Shown here piece after piece: positions 48,950 to 59,733 of a stretch of DNA of 64,000 nt. A program made the position numbers and the translations under genes. The first letter of the stretch is position 1. Each line of letters starts with the position of its first letter. The stretch spans positions 1-64,000 of the forward strand of contig JAHLTZ010000002.1 of the NCBI GenBank assembly GCA_025786725.1, written 5' to 3'. The notes under the pieces were generated by a model. It did not search any database and was not told where the DNA came from. It saw only the letters and a list, made by a program, of their open reading frames with translations. The stretch is from Syncephalis fuscata (lineage: Eukaryota > Zoopagomycota > Zoopagomycetes > Zoopagales > Piptocephalidaceae).

Positions 48950-51900
48950 TTAAACACGACAGTTGTTAATGTTCAAAACAAAAATATCCGTAGCACCAAT
49001 CTCCTTCAGCTGATCCATAATCTCGACCACCGCTGACTTTAATACCATTGAACTTACCGCTACAAAATCGCCATTTTCCAACGTGCTAATAGTGGGTGCA
49101 GTACGGCCAGATGTGATTTTTGTTGCCTCGGCCAAACGAGATCGTGCACAGTTATAGTTACAAAGAACGTAGCGTTGTGCCGTAATAACGCCTTCTATAC
49201 GGGCGGCAAGTTTACGTACCAAATCACTATGTTTTGTACGTGGATTGCTAATAAGAATGGCTTCTGTTTCGAGTACGGTAGCAACTTCATGTAAACCCGC
49301 TGCTCTCATCGTCTCTCCAGATTCTGTATAGCAAAATTTAACATGTTGATAAATACTAAAAGTATAATTTGTTGACACGTTACTTACCAACAAGGTCAAC
49401 TATAAGTAGCGTATAGAGTTGTTGATCATACACCGTATATAATAAATAGCTAGCCAGTCAATGTATACTCTATTAGGCTGTGCCATTTACTTACCGATAC
49501 AATCAGCTAAACCAAGCGCACATGCTGCTTCAACACTGCCACCTACATATTTAATCTTGGTTGGTGATGATGGTGATAGGCCCTGTTGAGCGGCCGTTGC
49601 ATCCAATCCATCAAAATATCGCTTAGCCAGATTAACAAAGCTGGTCGCAACACGTTTTCCAACAAGCGCATCAACTGAATGTACAGCGTGTGGCCCACGA
49701 GCTGGTGCCTGAACCGATAGTCGACAGCGGCCAAAGCCTAGCTTCATTACCTCTTCAACCTTGTCGGCCTGTCCCGTCTCTTCGACGATATCACGACCAG
49801 TAATGCCCAAGTCAACGTCACCTTCCCCAACAAACTTGGCAATATCAGCTGCAGGTAGGAAAATCAGCGCAACAGGTAAATTGTGTACCAAAGCAATATC
49901 ATGTCTTGATCGTCGGTGAAATTGCACGTCAACACCGGCCAACAACTTTAAGCAGTGTCCATAAAGACGGCCCTTTTTTGGGACGGCAAATAGTAGCCGA
50001 TCAGACAAATCTTTAACGCTTTCAGCGCGTTGTTCTTTCATCGCGCTCTCCATTACCTCCTGTATAATACTGTCCATATTAAATTTCTCGCCACCCATTA
50101 AGCCAGCTAGTTCATCGCCAAGCTCGTCTTTGGCATCTCCGGAGCCGGCTTTAGCTTTATCAGCAATATCAGCAAGTGATTCAAGCTGCTTCTTTAAATC
50201 TTTTAACTGATCAAGGTCAGGTAAAGCTGGCGTATCCTCTTGCTGCTTCTTCTTTGGCTGCTTTTTATTGGCAGCAGGAGCCTTCTTGGTCTTCACCTCC
50301 TCATCCTTAGTTGGCGATTTCACCTTAGTATTTTGCTTTTTTGCAGCTTCTTTCTTTTTATCAGATTTTACTGGTGAATCTTTAGCTTTCTTGGCCTTTT
50401 TAGCGGCATTTTCCTTCTTCTTTTCCTCGTTCTTACGCTCAGCCTCTAGCTTGGCTTGACGTTCGGCTTCTTCCTTCTCTTCTTTGGCCTTTAGCTCTTC
50501 GGCCTCTTTCTTCTTGCGCGCTTCCTCCTTGCGCTTGCGCTCGGCAGCTTCTTTAGCTTTGCGTTCAGCTTCTTCTTTAGCTTTACGTTCTGCCTCTTCG
50601 CGTGCACGTTGTTTACGCAGCGCCTCTTCAACACGAGCACGAGCTTCAGCTTCTTCGCGTTCACGACGTAGCGCAAATTCGGCATCAATTTCTGCTTGTG
50701 TTGGTACAAAGCCAGCGTAGGCAATGGCATCGTAGCTTCGATCACGAACTAGCTGAACGTATGGGCCAAGTGACTCGGCAGCATGTTCATTATACAAATC
50801 TACTGTTTTTTGGCCAAGATTTTGCACATGTGGGTGCAAATGATGAACATAGATATGTTTTGCACCATGCCAGGCACGCTTAGTAGCAGGTAAAGCATAA
50901 TCACGCACTGCTGGGCCAACATGCTTGGTAACTACAAATGTTGTGGCTTTATAGACGTGTTTGCCATATGGGTACGCATATTTGGTATAGACATGCGAAA
51001 CTGTAGGTGCTACATGCTGATTATAAGCATGGGTGGCATCTTTAGTTATGCGATTGACGTGGTGTGCGACGTTCTTATTGTAATAAGCATGAGCACTGTC
51101 CATCCATGGACCAAGCTGTTCATAAACACGATCGTTCAACCACTCAGCTGATTGTTGAAGGTAAGGCGCTACATACGCATTATAATTAGGCCATACATGT
51201 GCATCTAATTGAGGCTGCACATGTTCAGTAAAGGCATGTAAGACAGTGGCAGCTGTAGGAACAACATAGTCATTATAGACAACCGTCGAATAGCTGCAGG
51301 CGGTTTCGTAGACTGGTCCAAGTCGTTTATACCATGTCTGGCTGGCACGCTGTAATTTTGGTTCAATGGTCGTTTTGTAGATTGGCGCGACGGTTGGAGC
51401 AACTTCTGTTTTCCATAGTTCAATTACGTGCGGCTCTACCGACTCTTTGTAGACTTGAGTGGCATGGGTGATAGCCGGTCTAATATGTTCATTGTGGACA
51501 CGTTCAATTTTTGGTCCAAGACGACTTTGATACCAAGCCTGGAATACATCAAACTTTGGAATACGGCCAACAACTGAGCAAACGGTGGTAGATCTGGATC
51601 ATCGGCATGTGCAGCCAATTGATCAACAGGTGGACAGACAGAAGCACCGTAGAATGAAAGTATAATAAAGGCAAGGAACAAACGACGGAAGGTAAAGAGA
51701 CGGGATCCACAGCAGCAGCCTTTACGCTTGGCCGATACCGGTATCGGCTTGGATTTACTGGCCGTCGACTTTTTTTTTGATCCCATTTGTGGCGAGGATT
51801 CGCTGCTAATGTCTTCGTAGGGAGACTTGGCAATATCTAAGATATTTAGTTTATCTATAATAAAGTAATAATACATCTAGTTAGCTTACTAATTGTTTAT

Positions 51901-52205
51901 TATTATCGGTAATAAAGAATAAGAAATATAGTGTATTTAATGCACATAATCAACTATTGTGTTAATAATGTAGTCTAGGACTTTAAAACTAGATGGTGCA
52001 ATGTTATCAATTTATATAATATATTCCAAGTATTATTACAATAGTTGTACAGTAATACAATACATTATATTGTATTATATTGCAAAAATAAAATAAATGT
52101 AGCTATACATCAATACGCAAACCCACCCAATGCAGGAGAAGCCGGTGGAGAAGCTTTGTCTCCTTGCCTTTTTCCTCGTTTATTACGCTTTCGCGACTCG
52201 GTCAT
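48950..52205 (-). CDS. HIS1: membrane/coiled-coil protein fused in frame to ATP phosphoribosyltransferase
   Basis: The C-terminal part catalyses the first step of histidine synthesis (ATP plus PRPP). It starts around DRLLFAVPKKGRLYG and contains LVHNLPVALIFLPAADIAKF, GEGDVDLGITGRDIVEE, VESGETMRAAGLHEVATV, the RIEGVITAQRYV block and the C-terminal regulatory end FVLNINNCRV. Upstream, with no stop for about 1.2 kb, the frame encodes a Lys/Glu/Ala coiled coil (EEAERKAKEEAERKAKEAAE), a helical repeat region with Tyr/His-rich V-x-P units (HVAPTVSHVYTKYAYPYGKH), and a single TM helix (RLFLAFIILSFYGASV) after a basic, Cys-rich segment (KRKGCCCGSRL). Proposed exon 1 is 52205-52127, joined over a 290-nt intron to 51836. 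One frame change near 51565 needs an intron or a one-base correction. Two separate genes remain possible: an ATG at 50041 could start HIS1 alone. Confidence 0.8.
49388..49399 (-). other. HIS1: 12-nt micro-exon of HIS1
   Basis: The sequence TTGACCTTGTTG is bounded by TATAG upstream and GTAAGT downstream. Joining ATC-G (ending 49495) to it and then to AATCTGGAGAG (from 49323) restores the conserved I-V-D-L-V-E-S-G-E motif of ATP phosphoribosyltransferase. Without it the motif loses four residues. Confidence 0.85.
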
Positions 52206-52957
52206 AGCGTAAAATCAACTTAAAATGCTTTGGTGATATACAGACCGGTGGTATGGTTAAGAGAAACACTGTATTTTCAACTGTAGTTTATAAAGAAACA
52301 ATAATAGAAATATACGAGGGTAAAAGTGAAAAAAGAGAAAGAAGTATAGTAAAGGCAAGGCGGGCCATATCGACGTATGAACAGTTATGTAGGAAAACGT
52401 TACACGTGTCTCAATGTCAGTGCATTAATTTAATTAAATGCCATTGGTCCAAATTAAAACACGTGAAAACAAAGTTGGTAGTTTCTACTTTCGTAAGTTT
52501 TCAAACAGCGACATTTGCAGCAATACATTGCTACAGTTGCCTGATTTACATAATTGCGTCAATTTGTTAATGTAGTTGTATTTGGAACAAGAGTCAATGT
52601 CATATGGACTTTAGTATTTTTATGATTAACGTCATCTTATTTAAACCAATATGTTGCTCTATTTTTCTTCGTCTTCTTCTGCTGCTTAGTCACTGCTTAA
52701 AATATCCTATTTCTGAAGTTGTAACAAAATATGTAATTATAGCTCGGTTGATAATTTACAATAAATATTTATACGCATAATTACAAATTACTTAATAACT
52801 TTGTATTAAAGCGTTGAACTAATTAATAATTTGCACAAATATACGTATAATTACAACTGGTATTAAATTTATTTAAACTATATTAAACCAATTAACAAAA
52901 TCAATTATTTGATTGTTTGCTCAAATATACGAATTATTAAATAATACCTCTATTTTT
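52206..52957. other. upstream region of the HIS1 fusion gene
   Basis: A 105-codon ORF (52253-52570, +) starts 47 bp from the proposed HIS1-fusion start but has no recognisable domain, so I do not call it. The remainder is AT-rich. Confidence 0.45.
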
Positions 52958-54870
52958 AGGGGAATTTGTGAAAATACACCGTTTAAATTTATTTAAAATT
53001 GATAAATATTTATTAATAAATTATTTTTTGCTTGCCCCACACTTCATTTTTTGTAATGATGCTCACCGCAAACTAAATACTCTTTAATAATACGTTTTCT
53101 TTTCTTGATGGCTATTTCATTAGTAGTTTTTTTTGTTTTCAATAAAAGTGTTTGTTTTAATATTAACTACTGTTCCAATATTATTGGTGCTAACTTTTAA
53201 GAACATATTTTTGTATTGTATTTTTAGTTGCATTTGCTACAAGTATATTGTTGGAAGCCTTTTAACAAATAAAACATGATTGGCATTACTGTTACTATTA
53301 CTACAATTGACTAAATTACGTAAATAAATATTTAAATTAAAATTGCTGCATTTATTGTAGTTAACTTTTTTCCCACCAGGGATTTTTAGCTTTGTAACTT
53401 TTATTATTCAACATTATTATAAATACATACTACTATTATAATTAGTACGAAACAATATAATTATACAAAAATATCCCTTTCACCCGACCACAAACCAGTT
53501 CAAGGAAAAGATACAGAACTCAAGACAAGTATAAACACTAGATCACTATATATTTTTTTTAAAATTCTTTGACTGTTTTTTATTTTCGGTTAATAAAGAA
53601 AAATTAATAAAGCGAGAATAATATAATTATAATTATATTATGAGTACTAAAATTATTTTTTTAAAAATATAAATTTTGTAAGAAAATTACTCAAATAATA
53701 ATAAATATGACTTTTTATAACCTAATTTATTTAGTTTATTATCAAAATTTATAAAATTACAATTTTTGCTATAAATATGCTAATTTGAGCTATTTTTATA
53801 AGTTAAAGCCATTTAATACTAATAGTATTTTATTAAATTGATCTTATAGCATCTAATTAAGCTACTTTTATTTCTTTTTTCTTATTTAGTTACTTGGTCA
53901 ATGTTACATTATTTTATTACTATTTTTGTAACAATATTGTCACTGTTCTGATATTCCATACAGGGTCTTGTAAAAGTGTGACCAAGAGCTATACCATGTA
54001 ATTGGATCACCAGTTAAAGTCGCATATAATCGATCACAAGAATAATATACCTATCGGATATTAGTACCGATTACTAGTAACAAATACATATTACGACAAT
54101 ATGACGAGTAGCTACTTGTTAGTTGTGAGCATATGAGCAGCCATTTGAACTAATATGCTGCGCTAATGGCGAAATACTACAAGGCATTCAAGTTCTATTA
54201 TTAGTTATGTTTACTATCTAATGATAGCTTTATTCAATATCAATAAAGGAATAATCAAGTTTCTAGTCCAATATTATTTCTACTTAGTGTCATACAAGTT
54301 ATTCAGTTTATTATAGTTAAACTGTGATAATTAAGACCAATAAGGAATAATTTTATTATAAAAGCAATACAACCAAACAACACATTGTATTCTGAGCATT
54401 AATGTAAGCGTTAATAAGCATCAGAAATTAACGTTATAGGATAGCGACAGGATAAGGTGTTGCTTGGTCATCTAAGTTGCAATTTCTAAAACTAGAAGCG
54501 TAACAATGTCATTTTTTATTGAATTAAAAGCACACCAAGCTTTGCAATAAAAAACAATAGCATTTATTAAGCTATTACAATTGTTTGTGTATATTAAATA
54601 ATTAAATATGTACTTAATACTTTATTTGTACATCTTTTGACTTTACATTTGAGAATGTAACAATTTCATTTACAATTGCCAACAAGTTTAAATCTAGCAA
54701 CGGCGCTTCTCAGTTTTTTGATACTGTCAAATGTAACTTTTTTAAATAATTGGTAGCAATTGTGGCAGATTTTCTTAAATCTATATTTTAATAAATAAAA
54801 TTTTAAAAATTTTAAAAAGGAATTTATTATGGTGGAACTTAAAAACGGTGTATTTTTCTAGTTTCCCCAT
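52958..54870. mobile_element. about 1.9-kb TIR-bounded element without coding capacity
   Basis: AGGGGAATTTGTGAAAATAC with ACCGTTT at 52958-52985 is matched by the reverse complement of 54843-54870 (about 21 of 26 positions, with ATACACCGTTT identical). The interior is extremely AT-rich, with no ORF of note. The inner part at 54110-54540 resembles 41130-41560 between the subtilase units. It is probably a non-autonomous DNA transposon that inserted next to a dispersed repeat; no clear target duplication is seen. Confidence 0.5.
54110..54540 (+). repeat. diverged repeat shared with 41130-41560
   Basis: Same-orientation similarity, with matching order of short blocks such as CTGCG near a TACTACA block, TTATAGTTAAAC, and GTTGCTTGGTCAT. 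Many indels indicate an older duplication than the subtilase pair. Confidence 0.6.
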
Positions 54871-55167
54871 AATTTAATTGCCATTTTGTTTTGTTATTAA
54901 ATCTAATGTATAGCATTTATGATAAAACGCCGCAGTAACTGTACTAAATATTGATTTATGTTCAAAGAAAAATAACAATAATATTTTATGCTAAAAAATA
55001 TGTGGAGCACAATTAAAAAAAATAGACTTAAGTTTTAATTTACAGTTACATATTTGTATCAATATAAAATATTGTGCGTCATTTAATATTATTATACAAT
55101 TTAATTTAATCTATTAACCGTTTAGTATGATTTGTAGTTAAAACGACTTTATTTATTAACATTTAAT

Positions 55168-55887
55168 CTACTAAACATGGTGGTGGGTGACATCAATTAT
55201 CAAATACTCATCATTGTAGATTCATTATCCGGTACGCATATATACTTTATTCACTTATATCGTTAACGATGTATGTCTATACTATTATATAGCATTTAAT
55301 TCGATAAGAAATACATCATACTGTTATAGGTTTCAATTACATATAGTTTTCTAAATGATGAGTTAAAATAAGTTGGCGTCTATTAATAATAGCTTTAAAA
55401 CCAAAAATAGCAACTGCAATATGTTGCGGATATTTACTAGACTGTAAAAATAATAAGCATTATAATAAATATGTAATATTGAGTGAGATTAGCAATGTTA
55501 AAGTTATTGAGCATATATGCAGGATCAATGAGCGGAATTAGTCGACATTTATTAATGATAGCGCTAGCACAAAAATAAAAGTAGTTTTGGATAGAGCATG
55601 AATAGGCGATTATAGAATGATATATATAATTATGAGTATACGGTAAAAAAGCGTATAAAATGATGTTAAAATTACAGTGCATATAATGCAATGAGTAGAC
55701 TGAGTAAAGTATATTGCTGCATATAATAAAAAAGTTTATTTGGTATGTCGTAGAATGATATATAGTAGTATAAAATAGAATGGGAATGCTATAAATAAAT
55801 GGTGAATATGTGCATACTGAATAATAAATCTAATGATGAGTATTTTGATGATTGATATCACTCACCATCTATCATCATATTCAATAG
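55168..55887. mobile_element. TIR element, copy B, interior inverted relative to copy A
   Basis: The left terminus 55168-55239 (ACATGGTGGTGGGTGACATC onward) and right terminus 55811-55887 (to CATATTCAATAG) match those of copy A. The segment 55460-55805 is the reverse complement of about 46590-46935 in copy A, while flanks on both sides are collinear with copy A in direct orientation. Confidence 0.7.
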
Positions 55888-56450
55888 ATTGGATGCCATT
55901 AGATGTTAGTTATTTGACCACCAAACAAACAATAAATGTGGTGATGTGATGATTAAATAAAACTCACCACTTGTCCCCATGTTCAATAGATGGAATGTGT
56001 AGTTCAATTACGCGAATGTCATCAATATAGTCATTTGACATCCAAATCACATTAAATTATTAATGAATTGCTTAATGTAAAAATATTATTTTTATTTAAT
56101 TAAATAAATGATATAATATATACAATATTATAATATAAGCCATAAATCGAATGGCATTGTACATAAAAAGACTGGACAAATTAAAGACTGACAAGGAAAT
56201 TGTTCAAGTGGTGAAATGCAAGAAAGAATAAAAATCAATTGCATAAAATCAAGTATATTCATAGAGCAATGTCACTGGTAAAATAAGAAGGATGGATATC
56301 AATGCATAAACACATGACATTATCATAGAACATGCTATTATAATTGAAGCTAAATTGTAAGTATTAGATTTAGTATATAAGCAGCAGTGTTTATTGAATG
56401 TTAAATAAAATACTTGTAAACATACCTATTCTAAACTACGTCTTGTATAT
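55888..56450 (+). repeat. dispersed direct repeat, copy B (partner 47272-47838)
   Basis: Nearly identical to 47272-47838, with a few substitutions and 1-4 nt indels. Similarity ends about 290 bp before the DPH1 start, so the repeat reaches into the DPH1 promoter region. Confidence 0.85.
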
Positions 56451-56740
56451 AGAACCAATTATAATGTCACAGCCCACTGTATTGCTCTAGCAGCCATGTA
56501 AGCTATGTTTTTAGTATTCTTAATAAGCCTGATCACCTTATTACAATTTGACTTGCCATATAATATGGCGCAATAAGTGTGCCTTTTGGGGGATTGATGT
56601 GGCGTTCAAGTCCAATATCTTTTATTTCCAAAAAAGCAAGGGAACTTGAAGTAAAATAATCTTAAAATTTTAATTAATTTATAAATAGCAAAGTCTATAT
56701 TTAATTAACTTTTATTTTTATTTTTTTTAAAAATTACCTC

Positions 56741-58562
56741 ATGTCAACACAAACTGATTCTTCATCGCAGGCAACAAAGCCACGCCGACGTTTTGTCGGA
56801 CGAGCAGCAGCTCAGAAGGCCACCTCGGAAGCTGCAGAAAGTATCGAGGAACTTGATGTGGTTAAAGGTAAGTGGTTTTGCTTTTACTGCAACTCATTAC
56901 TTAGCGCAAATAACGTAGCATCACCTACGACAACCACAACGACATCAACACGATCGCGTATTGCTAATCAAGTGCCAGACGACATTATAAACGATGAATC
57001 CTTGAGACAAGCTGTGGCATTAGTAAGCAGCTAGCTGGCAGGTGTTTTCTTTAAGTAACAATGTTACTAATGATATCAACAGCTACCCTCTAATTACAAT
57101 TTTGAAATCTTTAAAACAGTATGGCAGATTCGTCGGGCCAACGCCAAACGTGGTATGTAGATATTGAATTATATTTATTGCATTATTAATTACGGGTTTA
57201 TTTATTATTTAGTGGCATTGCAGTTCCCTGAAGGCATTCTTATGTTTGCATGTGCTATTTCTGATCTTTTAGAAAGGTAATTGTTATTTATTGCTATCGC
57301 ATGTTTATTGTTACTAAGAATACTGTTTTGCAATTAGTTTCTGTAATGTAGAGACTGTAGTAATGGGTGATGTCACCTACGGTGCATGTTGCGTGGACGA
57401 TTTTACCGCACGTGCACTTGGCTGTGATTTTATGGTTCATTATGGCCATAGCTGTTTAGTGCCCGTAAACGTAACAACGATCAAGACAATGTATGTATTT
57501 GTTGATATTGGCATTGATACAGAACACTTTGTAGCTACAGTACGGAGCAATATATCATCTGGCCAACGGTTAGTCTTGGTGGGCACAATTCAATTTGTGG
57601 CCGCACTTCAGGTGAGTTAGAAATGAAAATAATTGTAATAACTAGATCAATCATTTAATGGATGATATACAGGCAGCTCGACATTTACTAGAGACCGATT
57701 ATGAACTTAATGTGCCACAGGCTAAGCCTCTTTCTCCTGGAGAAGTGCTAGGATGTACATCACCAAAACTTTCCGGCTATGATGCATTGATGTAAGGTTT
57801 TGAAATGAACTTGGTCTAAAAAACTCATTATTATTATTGAAATAGCTACTTAGGAGATGGTAGATTTCATCTAGAATCTATTATGATATCTAATCCTGAA
57901 CTACCAGCCTATCGGTAAGTACAATTGGCACGTTTCTGGTCTATCTAACATTTAGCCAGCTATGATCCATACTCGAAAAAATTTACTCGTGAGCGCTATG
58001 ACCATGAGGAAATGTATTCTTTGCGTCGACATGCAATCGACACAGCACGCAAAGCCAAGCGATTTGGATTGATTTTAGGCACACTTGGAAGACAAGGCAG
58101 TCCGAAAATTATGGAGGTATATAATATCAATATTAATAATAGTAGATAACATGTTTATTAATATTGACTTTCTATTATAGTATTTACAGGAAAAGATACT
58201 ATCAAGTGGCCGAACATGCACAACAGTATTATTATCTGAAATATTCCCCAGTAAATTGGATTTATTCCCTGATATTGACGCGTAAGAACATATACACATA
58301 ACATACACCGATTATAATCTAAACCTTTAACTTTAGATGGATACAGATTGCTTGTCCACGTCTGTCCATTGATTGGGGCTATGCCTTTACAAAGCCACTA
58401 TTGTCACCGTATGAAGCAGCGGTAGCATTAGAAACAGTCGAATGGCAGAGCATTTATCCAATGGACTTTTATGCTCAAGATAGTCTTGGTCCATGGACCG
58501 TTAACCATGGCAAGGCCCGACCCAAACGTGTAAAGGAAACATCAGAGTCGGCCAAGGTTTAA
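56741..58562 (+). CDS. DPH1: diphthamide biosynthesis protein 1 (radical-SAM-like 3-amino-3-carboxypropyl transferase)
   Basis: With Dph2, transfers the aminocarboxypropyl group of SAM to the target His of elongation factor 2, the first diphthamide step. About eight exons from the ATG at 56741. Exon junctions rebuild [147 protein letters not shown] and [18 protein letters not shown]. The three iron-sulfur cysteines lie in GACC, GCTSP and ACPRLS. The HSC and WTVNHG features match DPH1 rather than DPH2. A GTAAGT inside exon 1 (56869) has no frame-compatible acceptor and seems unused, leaving a CFYC insert that is unusual for the N-terminus. Confidence 0.95.
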
Positions 58563-58623
58563 ACTAATAAAACTATTGTTACCAAAGACTATTTATTTAT
58601 GTTACGGCCGATGCAAGCAATGG

Positions 58624-59733
58624 CTATGACGGTGTATAGCTGTTGATCCATCCAAGTAGTTGTTGGTTCGTTATTGTAGTGGGATGTACAGGCAGGGCTA
58701 TATCACTATGGTGGCTATTAGATGTTGACATGATAGCCAATGCCATAATATGATGATTATCGATATAGTTGAGCTGAAATTGCCACTGGTTTTTGTTTAA
58801 CTGTGGATTTGTTACGTCGAATTGAATATCCGAGTGGTAAATAGTAGTCTATATTGATTCGTAAGTATTTAATAAATAAACTAGTTAACATTGATATAAA
58901 TCACCTGTTTGGCAGTTGGTAGTAGATCTGAATGAGTGAATTGAAAGGAAAGCCCATTTATTGCTAAATCATCATGAGCTATACCCCAGCCTAAAGCTTT
59001 GACCACTGCTTCTTTCAGTGCCCATCGTGTCATTAAAGCAAGCATTTTATAATTTGGATTAGTGGTAGATGATGCACAAATTGATCGCTGTTCATCTAAT
59101 GAAAACTGCAATTATGTTATGAGTTAGTATCGCTAGCTTTATGGTGCGTAATACAAACCTGTTCTTGCAATGACTCGAATAGGGCATCGCTGGTTGTCGA
59201 ATATGAATTAGTGTCCAGTTCTGTAGTGACGATATCCACACCAATAGACCACGCAGCATCATTTGCAGTGTTGATAGAAGTATCTACTGCTATTCCAGCA
59301 AATGCAATCCAATCACCGTGGTGAGAGACGTTAACATCAAATGACGATATCATTCTTGCCGTTGAAGAAGTAATCTTTTTATTTACAGCGTTAAATAACA
59401 GCCATTAATAACTACTACTACTTACTGAATACATGGGTTTGCCATAATCGCCAATCTGCACTTTAACATCTGTCCATGCACATTGAAACTGCTGTACTAG
59501 CCAGCATCGAGTCAGTAATTTGCCAATAAGTGAACGTAATTGATCCTTAATATGCCGGTACTGTCGAATAGAATTGGATTCGCCGACTGGTAGTAGCGAT
59601 AATAAATGTGATAATAGCTATGTACTGCTGTATTAATATTTGTAGTAATTATTTTTATTAAGCCATTTATTACCTGGTCATCAAATTTAACATCTTTTAA
59701 ACTAAAACTCCATAAATCTACAATCAAACTCAT
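58624..59733 (-). CDS. 4'-phosphopantetheinyl transferase, LYS5/AASDHPPT type
   Basis: Transfers phosphopantetheine from CoA to a Ser of carrier domains, such as the Lys2 alpha-aminoadipate reductase and possibly fatty-acid synthase or NRPS modules. Five exons from the ATG at 59733 (MSLIVDLWSFSLKD). Diagnostic segments: DVKVQIGDYGKPMYS, NVSHHGDWIAFAGIAVD, the metal-binding IGVDIVTTE, and TRWALKEAVVKALGWGIAHD (the WxxKEAxxKxxG motif). The last exon, reached through a GTGATT donor at about 58900, runs to a TAG at 58624-58626 and ends LLGWINSYTPS. Length is about 290 residues, typical of the Sfp/LYS5 group. It converges on DPH1 with 61 bp between stop codons, so 3' UTRs must overlap. Confidence 0.88.

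Noticed and set aside
52253-52570. 105-codon ATG-initiated ORF divergent from the HIS1 fusion
   Set aside because: No domain, odd composition, and it would overlap the promoter and first exon region of the HIS1 fusion; probably chance.
56869-56905. GTAAGT...TTAG intron inside DPH1 exon 1
   Set aside because: At 37 nt it is too short, and its removal creates an immediate stop; read-through keeps the frame.
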